Source of the DNA: Isosphaeraceae bacterium | GTDB taxonomy: Bacteria > Planctomycetota > Planctomycetia > Isosphaerales > Isosphaeraceae | Assembly: GCA_025356435.1 (NCBI GenBank) | Contig: JANXSY010000036.1 | Location: 1-53,297 of the forward strand | DNA length: 53,297 nucleotides | Direction: 5' to 3' | In this document: in pieces, positions 28,181-42,494 of the stretch | How the letters are laid out: each line of letters begins with the position of its first letter | Numbering within the stretch: the first letter of the stretch is position 1 | The notes under the pieces: generated by a model | Database searches by the model: none | Told to the model about the DNA's origin: nothing | Seen by the model: the letters and a program-made list of their open reading frames with translations, nothing else | Position numbers and translations under genes: made by a program

Positions 28181-29212
28181 TCAGCGCGGGTCGGCTTCGA
28201 TGAATCGCGTGTCGATATATTTGTACGATCCGCCCGACATCTCGGCGAGCCATCGAAGCGGGGCCGACGCCCGCACCGAGGGGCCGATGCCGAATTCGAC
28301 GGCGAGAATGCGCGTCTTGCCCGCCTCATTAAGAATGTCCTGAGCGTCGGAGCGGGCCATCCAGTCGGCATCCGTGAGGAAGAAGATCACTTCGGGCTTC
28401 ATCGCCAGCGCCGTGCGGAAGGCGAGCACATGGTCGGTCCCGCCGAACGGCGCGACTTTAGTGAGATGGGTCCGCACCCTTGCCTTGTTCGAATTCGAGG
28501 CCGTCATCAGGTCGTTGCGGCCTGCGGGGTCGGTGAAGACCGTGGCGCTCTGGTTATAAAAGATCACGCCGAACTTGACGTCCGACGGTAGCCGGTCGAG
28601 GCTCGCCAGCAGCTCTCCCTTCGCAACGTCGAGGACAATTCGCCCGCGCTTGCTCCCCGCCCTGAGATCCATACTTCCCGAACAATCGATCACATAGGCA
28701 TAAGATCCTGCCCGATCGCGGAGGCCGAAGAACTCGGTCCCCGGCCCGAGCCCGATCCCCTTACCACCTCCGGTGCCTGTCCCCTCGCCGCCCCCACCGC
28801 CCGCCCCGAGGCCGGGAATGAGGCCGAGACCGCTCGTGGATGGACCGGGCAACGTCCGCGACGCCATTGAGGCCGAGGGCTTGGTCGGCAGGATCTCGGC
28901 GAGCAAGGCGTCGGCCGCTGGGTCTCGCGTCGGCGCAACGGGCGTGCGTCGATCGGCCGACAACTCGACCCCTTCCCCCCCCTGCTCCCCCGGCGACCCA
29001 CCGCCCGACTTATAAGCGTCAGCGCGATTGTCAATCGGCTCGACCTCGCCCCAGAGCACCCGGGGCTTTACGACCTCTTCGTGGGGCATCACCGCAGTGA
29101 GCGCGATCAGCGACGCGCCAAGCAGCAACGCCCCGTTAAACACCAGCGAGACCGCGAGCGATCGCGGGTCCGTCAGGGGCGTCTGGCCAAGCTGGGACTT
29201 GCCGATGGACAT
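28181..29212 (-). CDS. TonB-shaped membrane protein with C-terminal von Willebrand A domain
   Basis: A 343-residue protein. A cytoplasmic start of about 18 residues is followed by one membrane helix (LAVSLVFNGALLLGASLIAL) and a Gly/Pro-rich periplasmic spacer (about 50-160, with runs of Gly). The C-terminal vWA domain has the metal-site motif DCSGSM near residue 174, a Thr (FGGTDH) and an Asp (LTDADW) at the usual later positions. ATG at 29212 has GGAG eight bases before it; an upstream extension to 29362 has none. The overall shape copies TonB or TolA, with a vWA domain in place of the energy-transducing tip. It might therefore partner with ExbB/ExbD; no experimental precedent is claimed here. 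Confidence 0.8.
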   Translation of the reverse strand: MSIGKSQLGQTPLTDPRSLAVSLVFNGALLLGASLIALTAVMPHEEVVKPRVLWGEVEPIDNRADAYKSGGGSPGEQGGEGVELSADRRTPVAPTRDPAADALLAEILPTKPSASMASRTLPGPSTSGLGLIPGLGAGGGGGEGTGTGGGKGIGLGPGTEFFGLRDRAGSYAYVIDCSGSMDLRAGSKRGRIVLDVAKGELLASLDRLPSDVKFGVIFYNQSATVFTDPAGRNDLMTASNSNKARVRTHLTKVAPFGGTDHVLAFRTALAMKPEVIFFLTDADWMARSDAQDILNEAGKTRILAVEFGIGPSVRASAPLRWLAEMSGGSYKYIDTRFIEADPR

Positions 29213-29270
29213 GGACTCTGCTCCGACACGTCGCGGCCGAATCGAGGTTTGATCGCCGGACAATTCCTGT

Positions 29271-31517
29271 TCAGGTTGCACCGGCCGTGACGCTCGCCAT
29301 CTCCCGAGAAATCTGCTCGACCTGCTCGATAGTCTCGCGGAACCGCTTCGATCGGCCTTCAATCCCCTTGCGTGTCGAGGCGAACGAAACCTCGATCTCT
29401 CTGGCCAGGACGACCTCGAGCGCGGGACGGTAATTGCTCTTCATGACGTCTTCCAGCTTGCTCCCAATCTGCTGCATGTTGTTGATGATAATCGGAAAAA
29501 TCTCTTGCGTGATCCCCACATGATACTCGCGGACCTTCTGTACGTAGTGCTCGGTAAGAGTTTGGCGAATCTTCTTCGTCTTCTCCTCTAGGTCCGAGGG
29601 ACTGATCGCCTGTCCGGGGTTTCGGAGGTTCTCGAAGCCGAGACGCGCCGCCTTCTCCAGGCCTTCCAAAATCTCGTTGCCACCCAGGATGTAGAACGTC
29701 TTTGCCTTGTAGAGGAGGAGCGCGTCGAGTTCTGCCGCCTTCGTCATCACGACTCCGTCCACCCGATCGCCGAAGGAACCTCGCTCTTCGCGGATCACGT
29801 CCTCGAAGGGAATCATGACCTGAGAGTTGTAATTGACGTCTTCCCGGACCTTTTCCAAGGCGTTCTGGACCCGCTTCACCAACTCGTCGAATACCTCTTC
29901 CACCTGACCCCTGACGATCTTACGGAAGTTATTTTTCAACATAGTGTTAAGATTATCGACAATTCGCATCTCAATTTCGAAGTGATAAGGATACTTGCGG
30001 AGTTCCCGCTCGGCGATGATGTCTTTGTAAATTTCGTAGGCGTCGGTTTCCGCCCCTCCCTCGATCTTGGATCGTAGCTGGTCGACCAGTTCTTTGGTTC
30101 GTTGATGAAGGACGTCGCTCCTCTTAACCGCAACCTCGTTCCGGAGTTCGCGTAGCTGGACGAGTAGCTCCGCCTTCCGCTGTTCGAAGCGTTCATCCAC
30201 CTTCTGACGAAGCACCTCCTTTTCGCGATGTTTGAGGTCGCCGTTAATAAGGTCGTCGTCACCCTCCTTGGCCCGTCTGAGATGGTGCGGGATCGGCTCG
30301 GCGAAATTCGAGCGTGCGTTCTCGCACGCGGATCGGAGGGTCGTCTGGCGCAGCCGATCGTTGAGGAAGTTGAGCACTTGCTCCTGAAGCTGGTGGATCT
30401 GACTTTCCCGTAGCGCGGTCTGGTGACTTCCACCGTAGCGGATACCCAACGCCCCCTCGTAGTCATTGAGGTGGCCTTGGAGGGCGAGGTCGTCGGGAGT
30501 TTCGCCGCGAAGCCCCAGCTGCGAGAGCAGTCCATGCAAGGCGTTTGTTCGAAACGATACGAATCCGCTCGGGATGGCAAATTGCTGCATCTTGTTTTCA
30601 AAGTCGGCGAACGTCTGGCGTTGCAATTCGGCGGTCAGGGAGTCCCAACGGTTCATGACCCAGAACGTCTTCTCGGCGATCCGACTCTCTCCCGCACGGA
30701 AGAGTTCGACGATTTCTCCCTCATCTTTCGCGAAGAGTTGCGTCGCGTTGAGCACGAACACGACGGCGTGGGCCTCGTGCTTGACGAATCGAAACGTGAT
30801 TTCCCGATGGCGAGGGTTGGGGACGCTGACTCCAGGTAGGTCGACAAGGACCACGTCTTCCGGCAGTTGTGAATTGCGGACCTTCAGGACTACGCGATCT
30901 AGGAACATGGCCTCGGTTTCATCGCGAATTTTCCCCTGGGCGTCGCCGAGGCTCGCTGTCATGACACGTCCGCGAGGGTCGACCTGTCTGCGGTGCCGTT
31001 GCTCCTGGAAGACCTGGAATTGTTCGAAAAGGCCACGCCCCCTCCCCTCGCTGGCCAGGGGCTTCACTTTCTCGACGAAAGTCGAGTAAGGGGCATTCGC
31101 CAGCTCGGGAACCTGGAAGAGCGTCGCGATTTCTCTGCGGTAGAGTTCGCCGAGATTTTCGACCTCGATTTCATTCAGGTAGTGCAACTCGGCAAGCTCT
31201 TCGCCTGTCGTCGAACGCACGAAGGTGGGGACCGCCGTCGTCACCTTCGTCGACTCGGGCAGAAGGTATCGCCCCAAGAACGCATTCACGAGCGACGACT
31301 TGCCCGCACTAAAACCGCCTACGAACGCGATGGTGAGGTCAGGATTGCGGAGCCGGATACTCTCCCGATCGAGGAGCATCATCTTCTGACGAACGTCGAT
31401 CGGAAGGTCGTTCACGAAGAGGGGATCTCTCGAAACGAGGTCGTCTCGAATCTCCCTCAACTTGTCGATCTGTGATAGGAGCGTCTGGCGACCATGCTGA
31501 TATTCTGACGGTTGCAT
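29271..31517 (-). CDS. Dynamin-family GTPase
   Basis: A 748-residue bacterial dynamin-like protein. The GTPase domain starts near 60: P-loop GGFSAGKSS at 67-75, the G2 threonine in STKVTTAVPTFV, the G3 motif DLPG near 225, and the G4 motif NRWD near 290. The rest is largely helical with long charged stretches (about 400-600) matching the dynamin stalk. It should bind membranes and hydrolyse GTP on self-assembly; whether it reshapes inner membrane in this phylum is unknown. No strong membrane segment is visible, so membrane binding would be peripheral. It lies 58 bases upstream of the vWA gene and 87 bases downstream of uvrA on the same strand. Confidence 0.85.
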   Translation of the reverse strand: MQPSEYQHGRQTLLSQIDKLREIRDDLVSRDPLFVNDLPIDVRQKMMLLDRESIRLRNPDLTIAFVGGFSAGKSSLVNAFLGRYLLPESTKVTTAVPTFVRSTTGEELAELHYLNEIEVENLGELYRREIATLFQVPELANAPYSTFVEKVKPLASEGRGRGLFEQFQVFQEQRHRRQVDPRGRVMTASLGDAQGKIRDETEAMFLDRVVLKVRNSQLPEDVVLVDLPGVSVPNPRHREITFRFVKHEAHAVVFVLNATQLFAKDEGEIVELFRAGESRIAEKTFWVMNRWDSLTAELQRQTFADFENKMQQFAIPSGFVSFRTNALHGLLSQLGLRGETPDDLALQGHLNDYEGALGIRYGGSHQTALRESQIHQLQEQVLNFLNDRLRQTTLRSACENARSNFAEPIPHHLRRAKEGDDDLINGDLKHREKEVLRQKVDERFEQRKAELLVQLRELRNEVAVKRSDVLHQRTKELVDQLRSKIEGGAETDAYEIYKDIIAERELRKYPYHFEIEMRIVDNLNTMLKNNFRKIVRGQVEEVFDELVKRVQNALEKVREDVNYNSQVMIPFEDVIREERGSFGDRVDGVVMTKAAELDALLLYKAKTFYILGGNEILEGLEKAARLGFENLRNPGQAISPSDLEEKTKKIRQTLTEHYVQKVREYHVGITQEIFPIIINNMQQIGSKLEDVMKSNYRPALEVVLAREIEVSFASTRKGIEGRSKRFRETIEQVEQISREMASVTAGAT

Positions 31518-31604
31518 TATCCGCTAACTCGGGGACGGTTCGAAGTTGAGACATCATCGTCTTCACCGCTCTCGTTTGCGATCCGAAACCGCAACGCTCC
31601 AGGC

Positions 31605-37994
<6,390 letters not shown>

Positions 37995-38061
37995 CCCTGG
38001 TTCATCCCTCTTGCTGTAGCGCATGGCGGGCATCGTCCCCGGTCGGACGGGTGTGAAATGT

Positions 38062-38067
38062 AGTATA
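38062..38067 (-). promoter_or_regulatory. candidate -10 element for uvrA
   Basis: TATACT reads on the - strand at 38067-38062, about 60 bases before the ATG at 37994. No matching -35 was found. An initiation site here would leave only a very short leader for the ATG at 38033, which slightly favours the later start. Confidence 0.2.
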
Positions 38068-38169
38068 CGTGTGTCCGGGAGGGGAAGTCCAGCGCCATCG
38101 AACTCGTCCGGTCCCTCTGGCTATGGTAGACTTATTGATGATGACTTTGAGGTTGGCGGAGGTCCGACG

Positions 38170-38415
38170 ATGGCGACCATCTCCCGGTCGGTGGAATATC
38201 CGACGAGTGACCGCAAGCCGATGGCCGAGACCGATGCTCACCGCGCCGTGATGGTCGACCTGATCGGTGTGCTCGAGGCTTATTACGCCGACGACCCGAT
38301 GACTTACGTCTCGGGAGACCTGCTCCTATTCTACGAAGAGGGCGACAAGCGCCGGCACCTCGCGCCCGACGTGTTCGTGGTCCGGGGAGTCGCCAAGCAT
38401 CGTCGAGCAGGGTAA
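38170..38415 (+). pseudogene. Uma2-family gene, truncated after the N-terminal part
   Basis: An 81-residue open frame (MATISRSVEYPT...) that reads as the N-terminal half of a Uma2-family protein: AETDAHRAVMVDLI, DDPMTYVSGDLLLFYEEGDKRRHLAPDVFVVRGV. This is the usual core start, ending just after the PDVFVV strand where the rest of the nuclease fold should follow. The frame stops at 38413-38415. The remaining sequence before the next gene (38416-38601) shows no continuation in any frame, so the C-terminal half is missing. Likely a dead copy. Confidence 0.65.
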
Positions 38416-38601
38416 ACGACTCGATCGTCGCGGACATCGGCGGGCTTCCAAGTCGTGGACACGTCTGGCGGCTGATCCGTCTCGTCCTCCATAATCGCTC
38501 GCGGGAGGGCTCCGCCCGTGATGCCTACCGTTGTCTGAACCCGACCTAACGGCTAAGCTTAAGGCAGAATTCTCCCCATCCCCTTCGAAGGATCGATCGT
38601 G

Positions 38602-39411
38602 ATGCCGACGAGCTGTCGCCGATGGGTGATCTTGGCCGCGATCTGGGCCGTCTTGCTCGCGACCTGGCCGCCCACTGCCAGGGCCCAGGAAGCTCCGGCG
38701 GCGGGGGTGGCGAAGGCCGATGCCCAGGAGTCGATCTTGCACTTGATGGTGAGGTCGTCGGGAAAGCTTGGGCTGATCTTGCTCTTGATGTTGTTCTATC
38801 TCGTCGCATTGATCGCCTGGATGAGCTTCGAGTATCGACGTTCGGTCGCCGCGCCGCCGGTCCTGGTGCGCGAGGTGAATGAGATGGTCGCGGCGAAGCA
38901 ATATACTGAGGCGTATCAGAAACTTGCGGCTGATGGATCGTTCCTGGCGCGAGTGCTCGCGGCGGGAGTCCGCAAGCTCCCCTCTGGCCTTGCCTCGGCA
39001 CAGCGGGCAATGGAACTGGCGAACGACGACGCGACGATGGCGATGGAGCACCGCACGACCTATCTCGCGACGATCGGCACGCTCGGGCCGATGATCGGGC
39101 TGGTCGGCACGGTCTACGGGATGATCGAGAGCTTCCGGGTTATCGCTACGGCCGGAGGGTCGCCGCAGGCCAGCCAGCTGGCGGCAGGAATTTCGATGGC
39201 GCTGTTCGCCACGCTTGAAGGGATCGGGTTGTCGATCCCCGCGATCTATTTTTATGCCGTGTTTCGTAACCGGATCGCCCGACTCTCGCTCGAAGTGGCG
39301 ATGGCGGCCGAGACGCTGCTTGAAGGCTTCGCCCCTGGCATCCGTACGCCGCACCCACTGGCGACCGCCGCCGTGACGGGCCAGCGCTCGATCGGCGGAC
39401 CGAACACATGA
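38602..39411 (+). CDS. exbB: MotA/TolQ/ExbB proton channel family protein (cassette 2)
   Basis: A 269-residue ExbB/TolQ protein. The N-terminal segment ends TARAQEAPAAG, like cassette 1, with a shorter spacer. A membrane segment follows at about 53-70 (LGLILLLMLFYLVALIAWM). The conserved last two membrane segments are GTLGPMIGLVGTVYGMIESF and ALFATLEGIGLSIPAIYFYAVF. AAGGA lies nine bases before the ATG at 38602; a GTG three bases earlier is also possible. It shares the order of features with the 20748 gene but differs in sequence, so it is a diverged paralogue. The following three genes overlap each other by four bases. Confidence 0.92.
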   Translation: MPTSCRRWVILAAIWAVLLATWPPTARAQEAPAAGVAKADAQESILHLMVRSSGKLGLILLLMLFYLVALIAWMSFEYRRSVAAPPVLVREVNEMVAAKQYTEAYQKLAADGSFLARVLAAGVRKLPSGLASAQRAMELANDDATMAMEHRTTYLATIGTLGPMIGLVGTVYGMIESFRVIATAGGSPQASQLAAGISMALFATLEGIGLSIPAIYFYAVFRNRIARLSLEVAMAAETLLEGFAPGIRTPHPLATAAVTGQRSIGGPNT

Positions 39412-39887
39412 GCCGTCGAGCGCGGAGTCAGGTCGGGTCTGACCCGGCGATGAGCCCAAACCTCACGCCTCTGCTCGACGTCGTGCTCCAGCTCATCACC
39501 TTCTTCATGATGCTCATCCACTTCGGATCGAAGCTCGAAGGGGAGTCGAAGGCCGTCCGCCTGCCGGTCGCGCCCGCAGCGCTTCCGGGGGGAGACCTCG
39601 GGCTCGACCGGATCGTGGTCGCCGTCGATGCCTCGGGCAAGCTCCTGGTCGAGGGGAACTCCTATGACGAGGCGGCTGCCGTCCCCTGGTGGACCCAGCA
39701 GGCGAAGACCCGCCGGGAAGGCCAGGCGGCGATCGGGGCCGATTCCGAGAAGGAATTGCCGACGCTCGTCGTCGTGCGGGCGGATAAGGAGGTCTCTTAC
39801 GGCGCGGTCCGCCGCCTGCTCGGCACGGCGCAGGATCAGGGGTTCGCCCGCTTTACCCTCGTGGTCCTGCGGGGGCCGAACCCATGA
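39408..39887 (+). CDS. exbD: ExbD/TolR biopolymer transport protein (cassette 2, first copy)
   Basis: A 159-residue ExbD with the essential aspartate in LTPLLDVVLQLITFFMMLIHF, the same PLLDVV.QLITFFM pattern as the first ExbD of cassette 1. The periplasmic part contains RLPVAPAALPGGDLGLDRIVVAVD and ends in a strand-helix (LVVVRADKEVSYGAVRRLLGTAQDQGFARFTLVVL region). Its ATG overlaps the exbB stop (ATGA), and its own stop overlaps the next start, so the four genes form a translationally coupled unit. Confidence 0.9.
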   Translation: MSRRARSQVGSDPAMSPNLTPLLDVVLQLITFFMMLIHFGSKLEGESKAVRLPVAPAALPGGDLGLDRIVVAVDASGKLLVEGNSYDEAAAVPWWTQQAKTRREGQAAIGADSEKELPTLVVVRADKEVSYGAVRRLLGTAQDQGFARFTLVVLRGPNP

Positions 39888-40381
39888 GTGCTCGACGTGC
39901 GGCCCCTCCGATCGAGGTGCAGTTCCCGGTAACGCCGATGCTCGACATGGCGTTCCAGCTCCTCGCGTTCTTCGTGTTGACCTTCCAGACTCCGAGCAGC
40001 GAGACCCGGCTCGACCTCTATCTCCCCGCCACCCCAGCCGCCCTGCCCGGTTCGAGCGATGGGCAGGCGACCCAGGCCCCGAGTCGTCGCGCTGACCTGG
40101 ACCTCGAAAATGACCTCTGGATCAGGGCGGAGGCCGACGAATTGGGCGACCTCAAATCGCTTTCGTTGGGGGAGTCTCACCTGCCTGACGTCGCCGCGCT
40201 CGCCGACCGGCTGCGCCGCTACAACCGCGTGCTCAACGGCCGCCCGCTCCGCGTTCGACTGGTCGCCGACGACCGACTCCGCTACGAGGAGGCCGCGCGG
40301 ATCGTCGGGGCATGTAGCACGGCCGGCGTCGACGCGATCCGTCTCGCCGATCCCGGCGGACGCGCGGGGGCGAAGCCATGA
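39884..40381 (+). CDS. exbD: ExbD/TolR biopolymer transport protein (cassette 2, second copy)
   Basis: A 165-residue ExbD with the membrane aspartate in PVTPMLDMAFQLLAFFVLTF, the PMLDMAFQLL subtype of the third gene in cassette 1. The periplasmic part has a Pro/Ala linker and ends with RVRLVADDRLRYEEAARIVGACSTAG. Four-base overlaps join it to both neighbours. Keeping two distinct ExbD subtypes in the same order in both cassettes suggests that both are needed in the complex. Confidence 0.9.
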   Translation: MSARRAAPPIEVQFPVTPMLDMAFQLLAFFVLTFQTPSSETRLDLYLPATPAALPGSSDGQATQAPSRRADLDLENDLWIRAEADELGDLKSLSLGESHLPDVAALADRLRRYNRVLNGRPLRVRLVADDRLRYEEAARIVGACSTAGVDAIRLADPGGRAGAKP

Positions 40382-41082
40382 CGGGGCATCGGTTCGTTTT
40401 GTTCCCTTCTCCTATCTATTGGGGAGGGAACCAGAAATGCCCCGTCATCGTCTGGGCTTTCCTGATGATGGACCTCATTTGTGCCCATGCCCGCGCCGAG
40501 ACCGATGGTCCGCTCACGGTCGCTGACCTCGCGGCCTATCGCTCGGCTCTGGAACTCAAAACGCCGGTCGGACCTGCTCCGCGCGCCTCCTTTCGCGACC
40601 TCTGGGACCGGCCCGACGACTTTCGGGGTCGTCGCGTGGCCGTTTCGGGTCGGGTGGTGTCGGTCTTTCATCAGGGAGCGTTCGGGCAGTTCCCGCCGCT
40701 GGCCGAGGTCTGGGTCTTCACGCCCGCGTCCGACCCGTTCTGCCTCGTCTTTCCCGAATCGAAGGAAAAGGCGACTCCGAAGCCGGGGGCGGTGGTTGGC
40801 TTTACGGGGACGTTTCTCCGCAAGGTTCGCTATCACGGGGGGGACGTCGACCGGCTGGCCCCGTTGGTCGTTGGTCCCGAGCCCCCCGGCGTCGAGCAAT
40901 CGGCCCCGGAGGTCTTCAACCCTCCCGCATCGCCGTTTGACGGGATCGCCCTGCTGGTGGTTGGGGGCATGGTCATGCTGACGCTCGTTCGGGTCGCGAT
41001 CCGCCGGCCCCGGCCGAGGCCAATCGTCGAAGCCCCGACTCCGGTCTTTGACGATGGCGACGGGGCTGAGACCGATCAATAA
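40378..41082 (+). CDS. membrane protein with small beta-rich domain, fourth gene of ExbB/ExbD cassette 2
   Basis: A 234-residue protein. A hydrophobic N-terminal segment ends ICAHARAET, probably a signal peptide or anchor. The middle domain (about 60-165) matches the cassette 1 fourth gene in layout: WDRPDDFRGRRVAVSGRVVSVF, LAEVWVFTPASDPFCLVFP, VVGFTGTFLRKVRY. A C-terminal membrane segment (about 183-203, IALLVVGGMVMLTLVRVAI) and a short acidic tail follow. It lacks the longer N-terminal part of the cassette 1 protein. Start overlaps exbD by four bases. Function unknown; family membership with the 22694 gene is by visible shared layout and short motifs. Confidence 0.65.
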   Translation: MTGHRFVLFPSPIYWGGNQKCPVIVWAFLMMDLICAHARAETDGPLTVADLAAYRSALELKTPVGPAPRASFRDLWDRPDDFRGRRVAVSGRVVSVFHQGAFGQFPPLAEVWVFTPASDPFCLVFPESKEKATPKPGAVVGFTGTFLRKVRYHGGDVDRLAPLVVGPEPPGVEQSAPEVFNPPASPFDGIALLVVGGMVMLTLVRVAIRRPRPRPIVEAPTPVFDDGDGAETDQ

Positions 41083-41223
41083 GCCCTTGAACGGCGGGCT
41101 GACCTTCCCGCGACACCCTTCGTTTGCGTATGATTTCGTTTGATGAGGACACGCGAGGAGATGACGATCGGCCCCCTGCGGGCGATCGAGCCGGCCTCGG
41201 TCGATCGTTGGCCCGTGTGACGG

Positions 41224-42492
41224 ATGGTTTTTGCGATGCCGGTCCTGCTGCGATTGAATCATGACGGATCGGGACACGTTCTCCGGGACGACCGAGACGA
41301 TCAGTCCGCGATCTATGACCTCCGTCCCGAGGGGGCTCAGATCCTCCTCAACGTCTACGGGATCAAGATCAACGGGCCGGTCGACCTCGACACCGTTGAG
41401 AAGCTCGTCGGCCTTCGCCTGGCCAGCCTCCGGCCAGTCAAGGTCGAGACGCCGGTCCTTCCCGCCGAGACACCCGTCCTCCGCGCCGAGACGCCCGTCG
41501 AGGTCAAGACGCCCGTCGAGGTCAAGGAAAAGCGGGTCCCGGTCGTGGAGAAAAAGGTGCGTCCAGAGCGGAGAGTTCAGGAGCCGCCGCCCGCTCCCTC
41601 CGCGAGGGCCAATCCTCCCGGCCGAGGTCCGTTGTCTCGGGCGTCGCGAGACTACGAACGCCCGTCGGACGTCGCCCCGAAGCACGTCCCCGCGCGGTCG
41701 AACCCCGCGCTCGAGCCCCGGACGCTCAACATCCGCAACCTGCGCAAAACGCGGGGCCGCGAGGTCTCACTCCAGGTCCTCTATCAGGTCGAGCAAAATC
41801 CCGGACTGCCCGCCAAAGACGTTGAACGCTTCCTCCAGCGTCGGCTGCAAGAGCCGAAGCTCTGCGAATTCGCTCGGGCCTTGGTCGCCGGGGTGAAGTC
41901 GTATCAGGAGACGATCGACGGCCTGATTACCAACGTCGCCGAGAACTGGCGACTCGACCGCATGGCCGCGATCGACCGCAACATCCTTCGGCTCGGCACC
42001 TACGAAATGCTCTTCGACGACACCGTGCCCGCCAAGGTCGCCATCAACGAGGCGCTCGAACTGGCCAAGCGATACAGCACCGCGCAGTCGAGCCGGTTCG
42101 TCAACGGCATCCTCGACCGACTCCTCTCCCAAGACGAGGCCCGCAAGGCGGCCGAGGCGACTCCGGAACCGAAAGTCCTGCCCGAGCCGGAAATCGTCCC
42201 CGAGCCGGAAATCGTCCCCGAGCCGGAACTCGCCCCCGAGCTGGAAATCGCTCTTGAGCCGGAAATCGCCCCCGAGCCAGAAATCGCTCCTGAGCCGGAA
42301 CTCGCTCTTGAGCCGGAAATCGCCCCCGAGCCGGAAATCGCCCCCGAGCCGGAAATCGCTCCTGAGCCAGAAATCGTCCCTGAGCCAGAAATCGCCCTCG
42401 AGCCGGAACTCGTCCCTCAGCCAGAAATCGTTCCCGAGCCGAAACTCGTCCCTGAGCCGCCTCCGGCCGATGAGCCGCTGGTCGAGGCCTGA
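41224..42492 (+). CDS. nusB: NusB antitermination factor with N-terminal extension and Pro-Glu repeat tail
   Basis: A 422-residue protein; NusB is usually about 140. The NusB domain is at about 175-305: KTRGREVSLQVLYQVEQNPG, then NWRLDRMAAIDRNILRLGTYEML and VPAKVAINEALELAKRYS...RFVNGILDRL. In front lies an unrecognised start (MPVLLRLNHDGSGHVL...) with a Thr-Pro-Val repeat part (ETPV four times) and a Pro/Arg stretch. Behind it are 17 units of P-E-P-E-I/L-A/V. Third-position GC argues that the N-terminal part is coding. ATG at 41224 or 41236 cannot be separated. NusB acts in rRNA antitermination with NusE. The next gene starts two bases later. Confidence 0.85.
   Translation: MVFAMPVLLRLNHDGSGHVLRDDRDDQSAIYDLRPEGAQILLNVYGIKINGPVDLDTVEKLVGLRLASLRPVKVETPVLPAETPVLRAETPVEVKTPVEVKEKRVPVVEKKVRPERRVQEPPPAPSARANPPGRGPLSRASRDYERPSDVAPKHVPARSNPALEPRTLNIRNLRKTRGREVSLQVLYQVEQNPGLPAKDVERFLQRRLQEPKLCEFARALVAGVKSYQETIDGLITNVAENWRLDRMAAIDRNILRLGTYEMLFDDTVPAKVAINEALELAKRYSTAQSSRFVNGILDRLLSQDEARKAAEATPEPKVLPEPEIVPEPEIVPEPELAPELEIALEPEIAPEPEIAPEPELALEPEIAPEPEIAPEPEIAPEPEIVPEPEIALEPELVPQPEIVPEPKLVPEPPPADEPLVEA
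42163..42468 (+). repeat. 18-base tandem repeat encoding PEPEI(A/V) in the nusB tail
   Basis: Seventeen units of 18 bases (CCx-GAG-CCG-GAA-ATC-GYC and variants), each encoding Pro-Glu-Pro-Glu-Ile/Leu-Ala/Val, in frame with nusB. Units differ at third positions and in a few residues (LEPEIA, PELEIA, PQPEIV), so the array is not freshly expanded. Such arrays can change length by slippage. Confidence 0.9.
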
Positions 42493-42494
42493 CG

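Noticed and set aside
41143..41220. 25-codon open frame with GAGGAG inside it in the gap before nusB
   Set aside because: No similarity to anything known and too short; may be a leader peptide but nothing supports it.
40282..41685. 467-codon - strand frame across the end of cassette 2 and nusB
   Set aside because: Antisense to overlapping exbD, the membrane protein gene and nusB, with no domain features.
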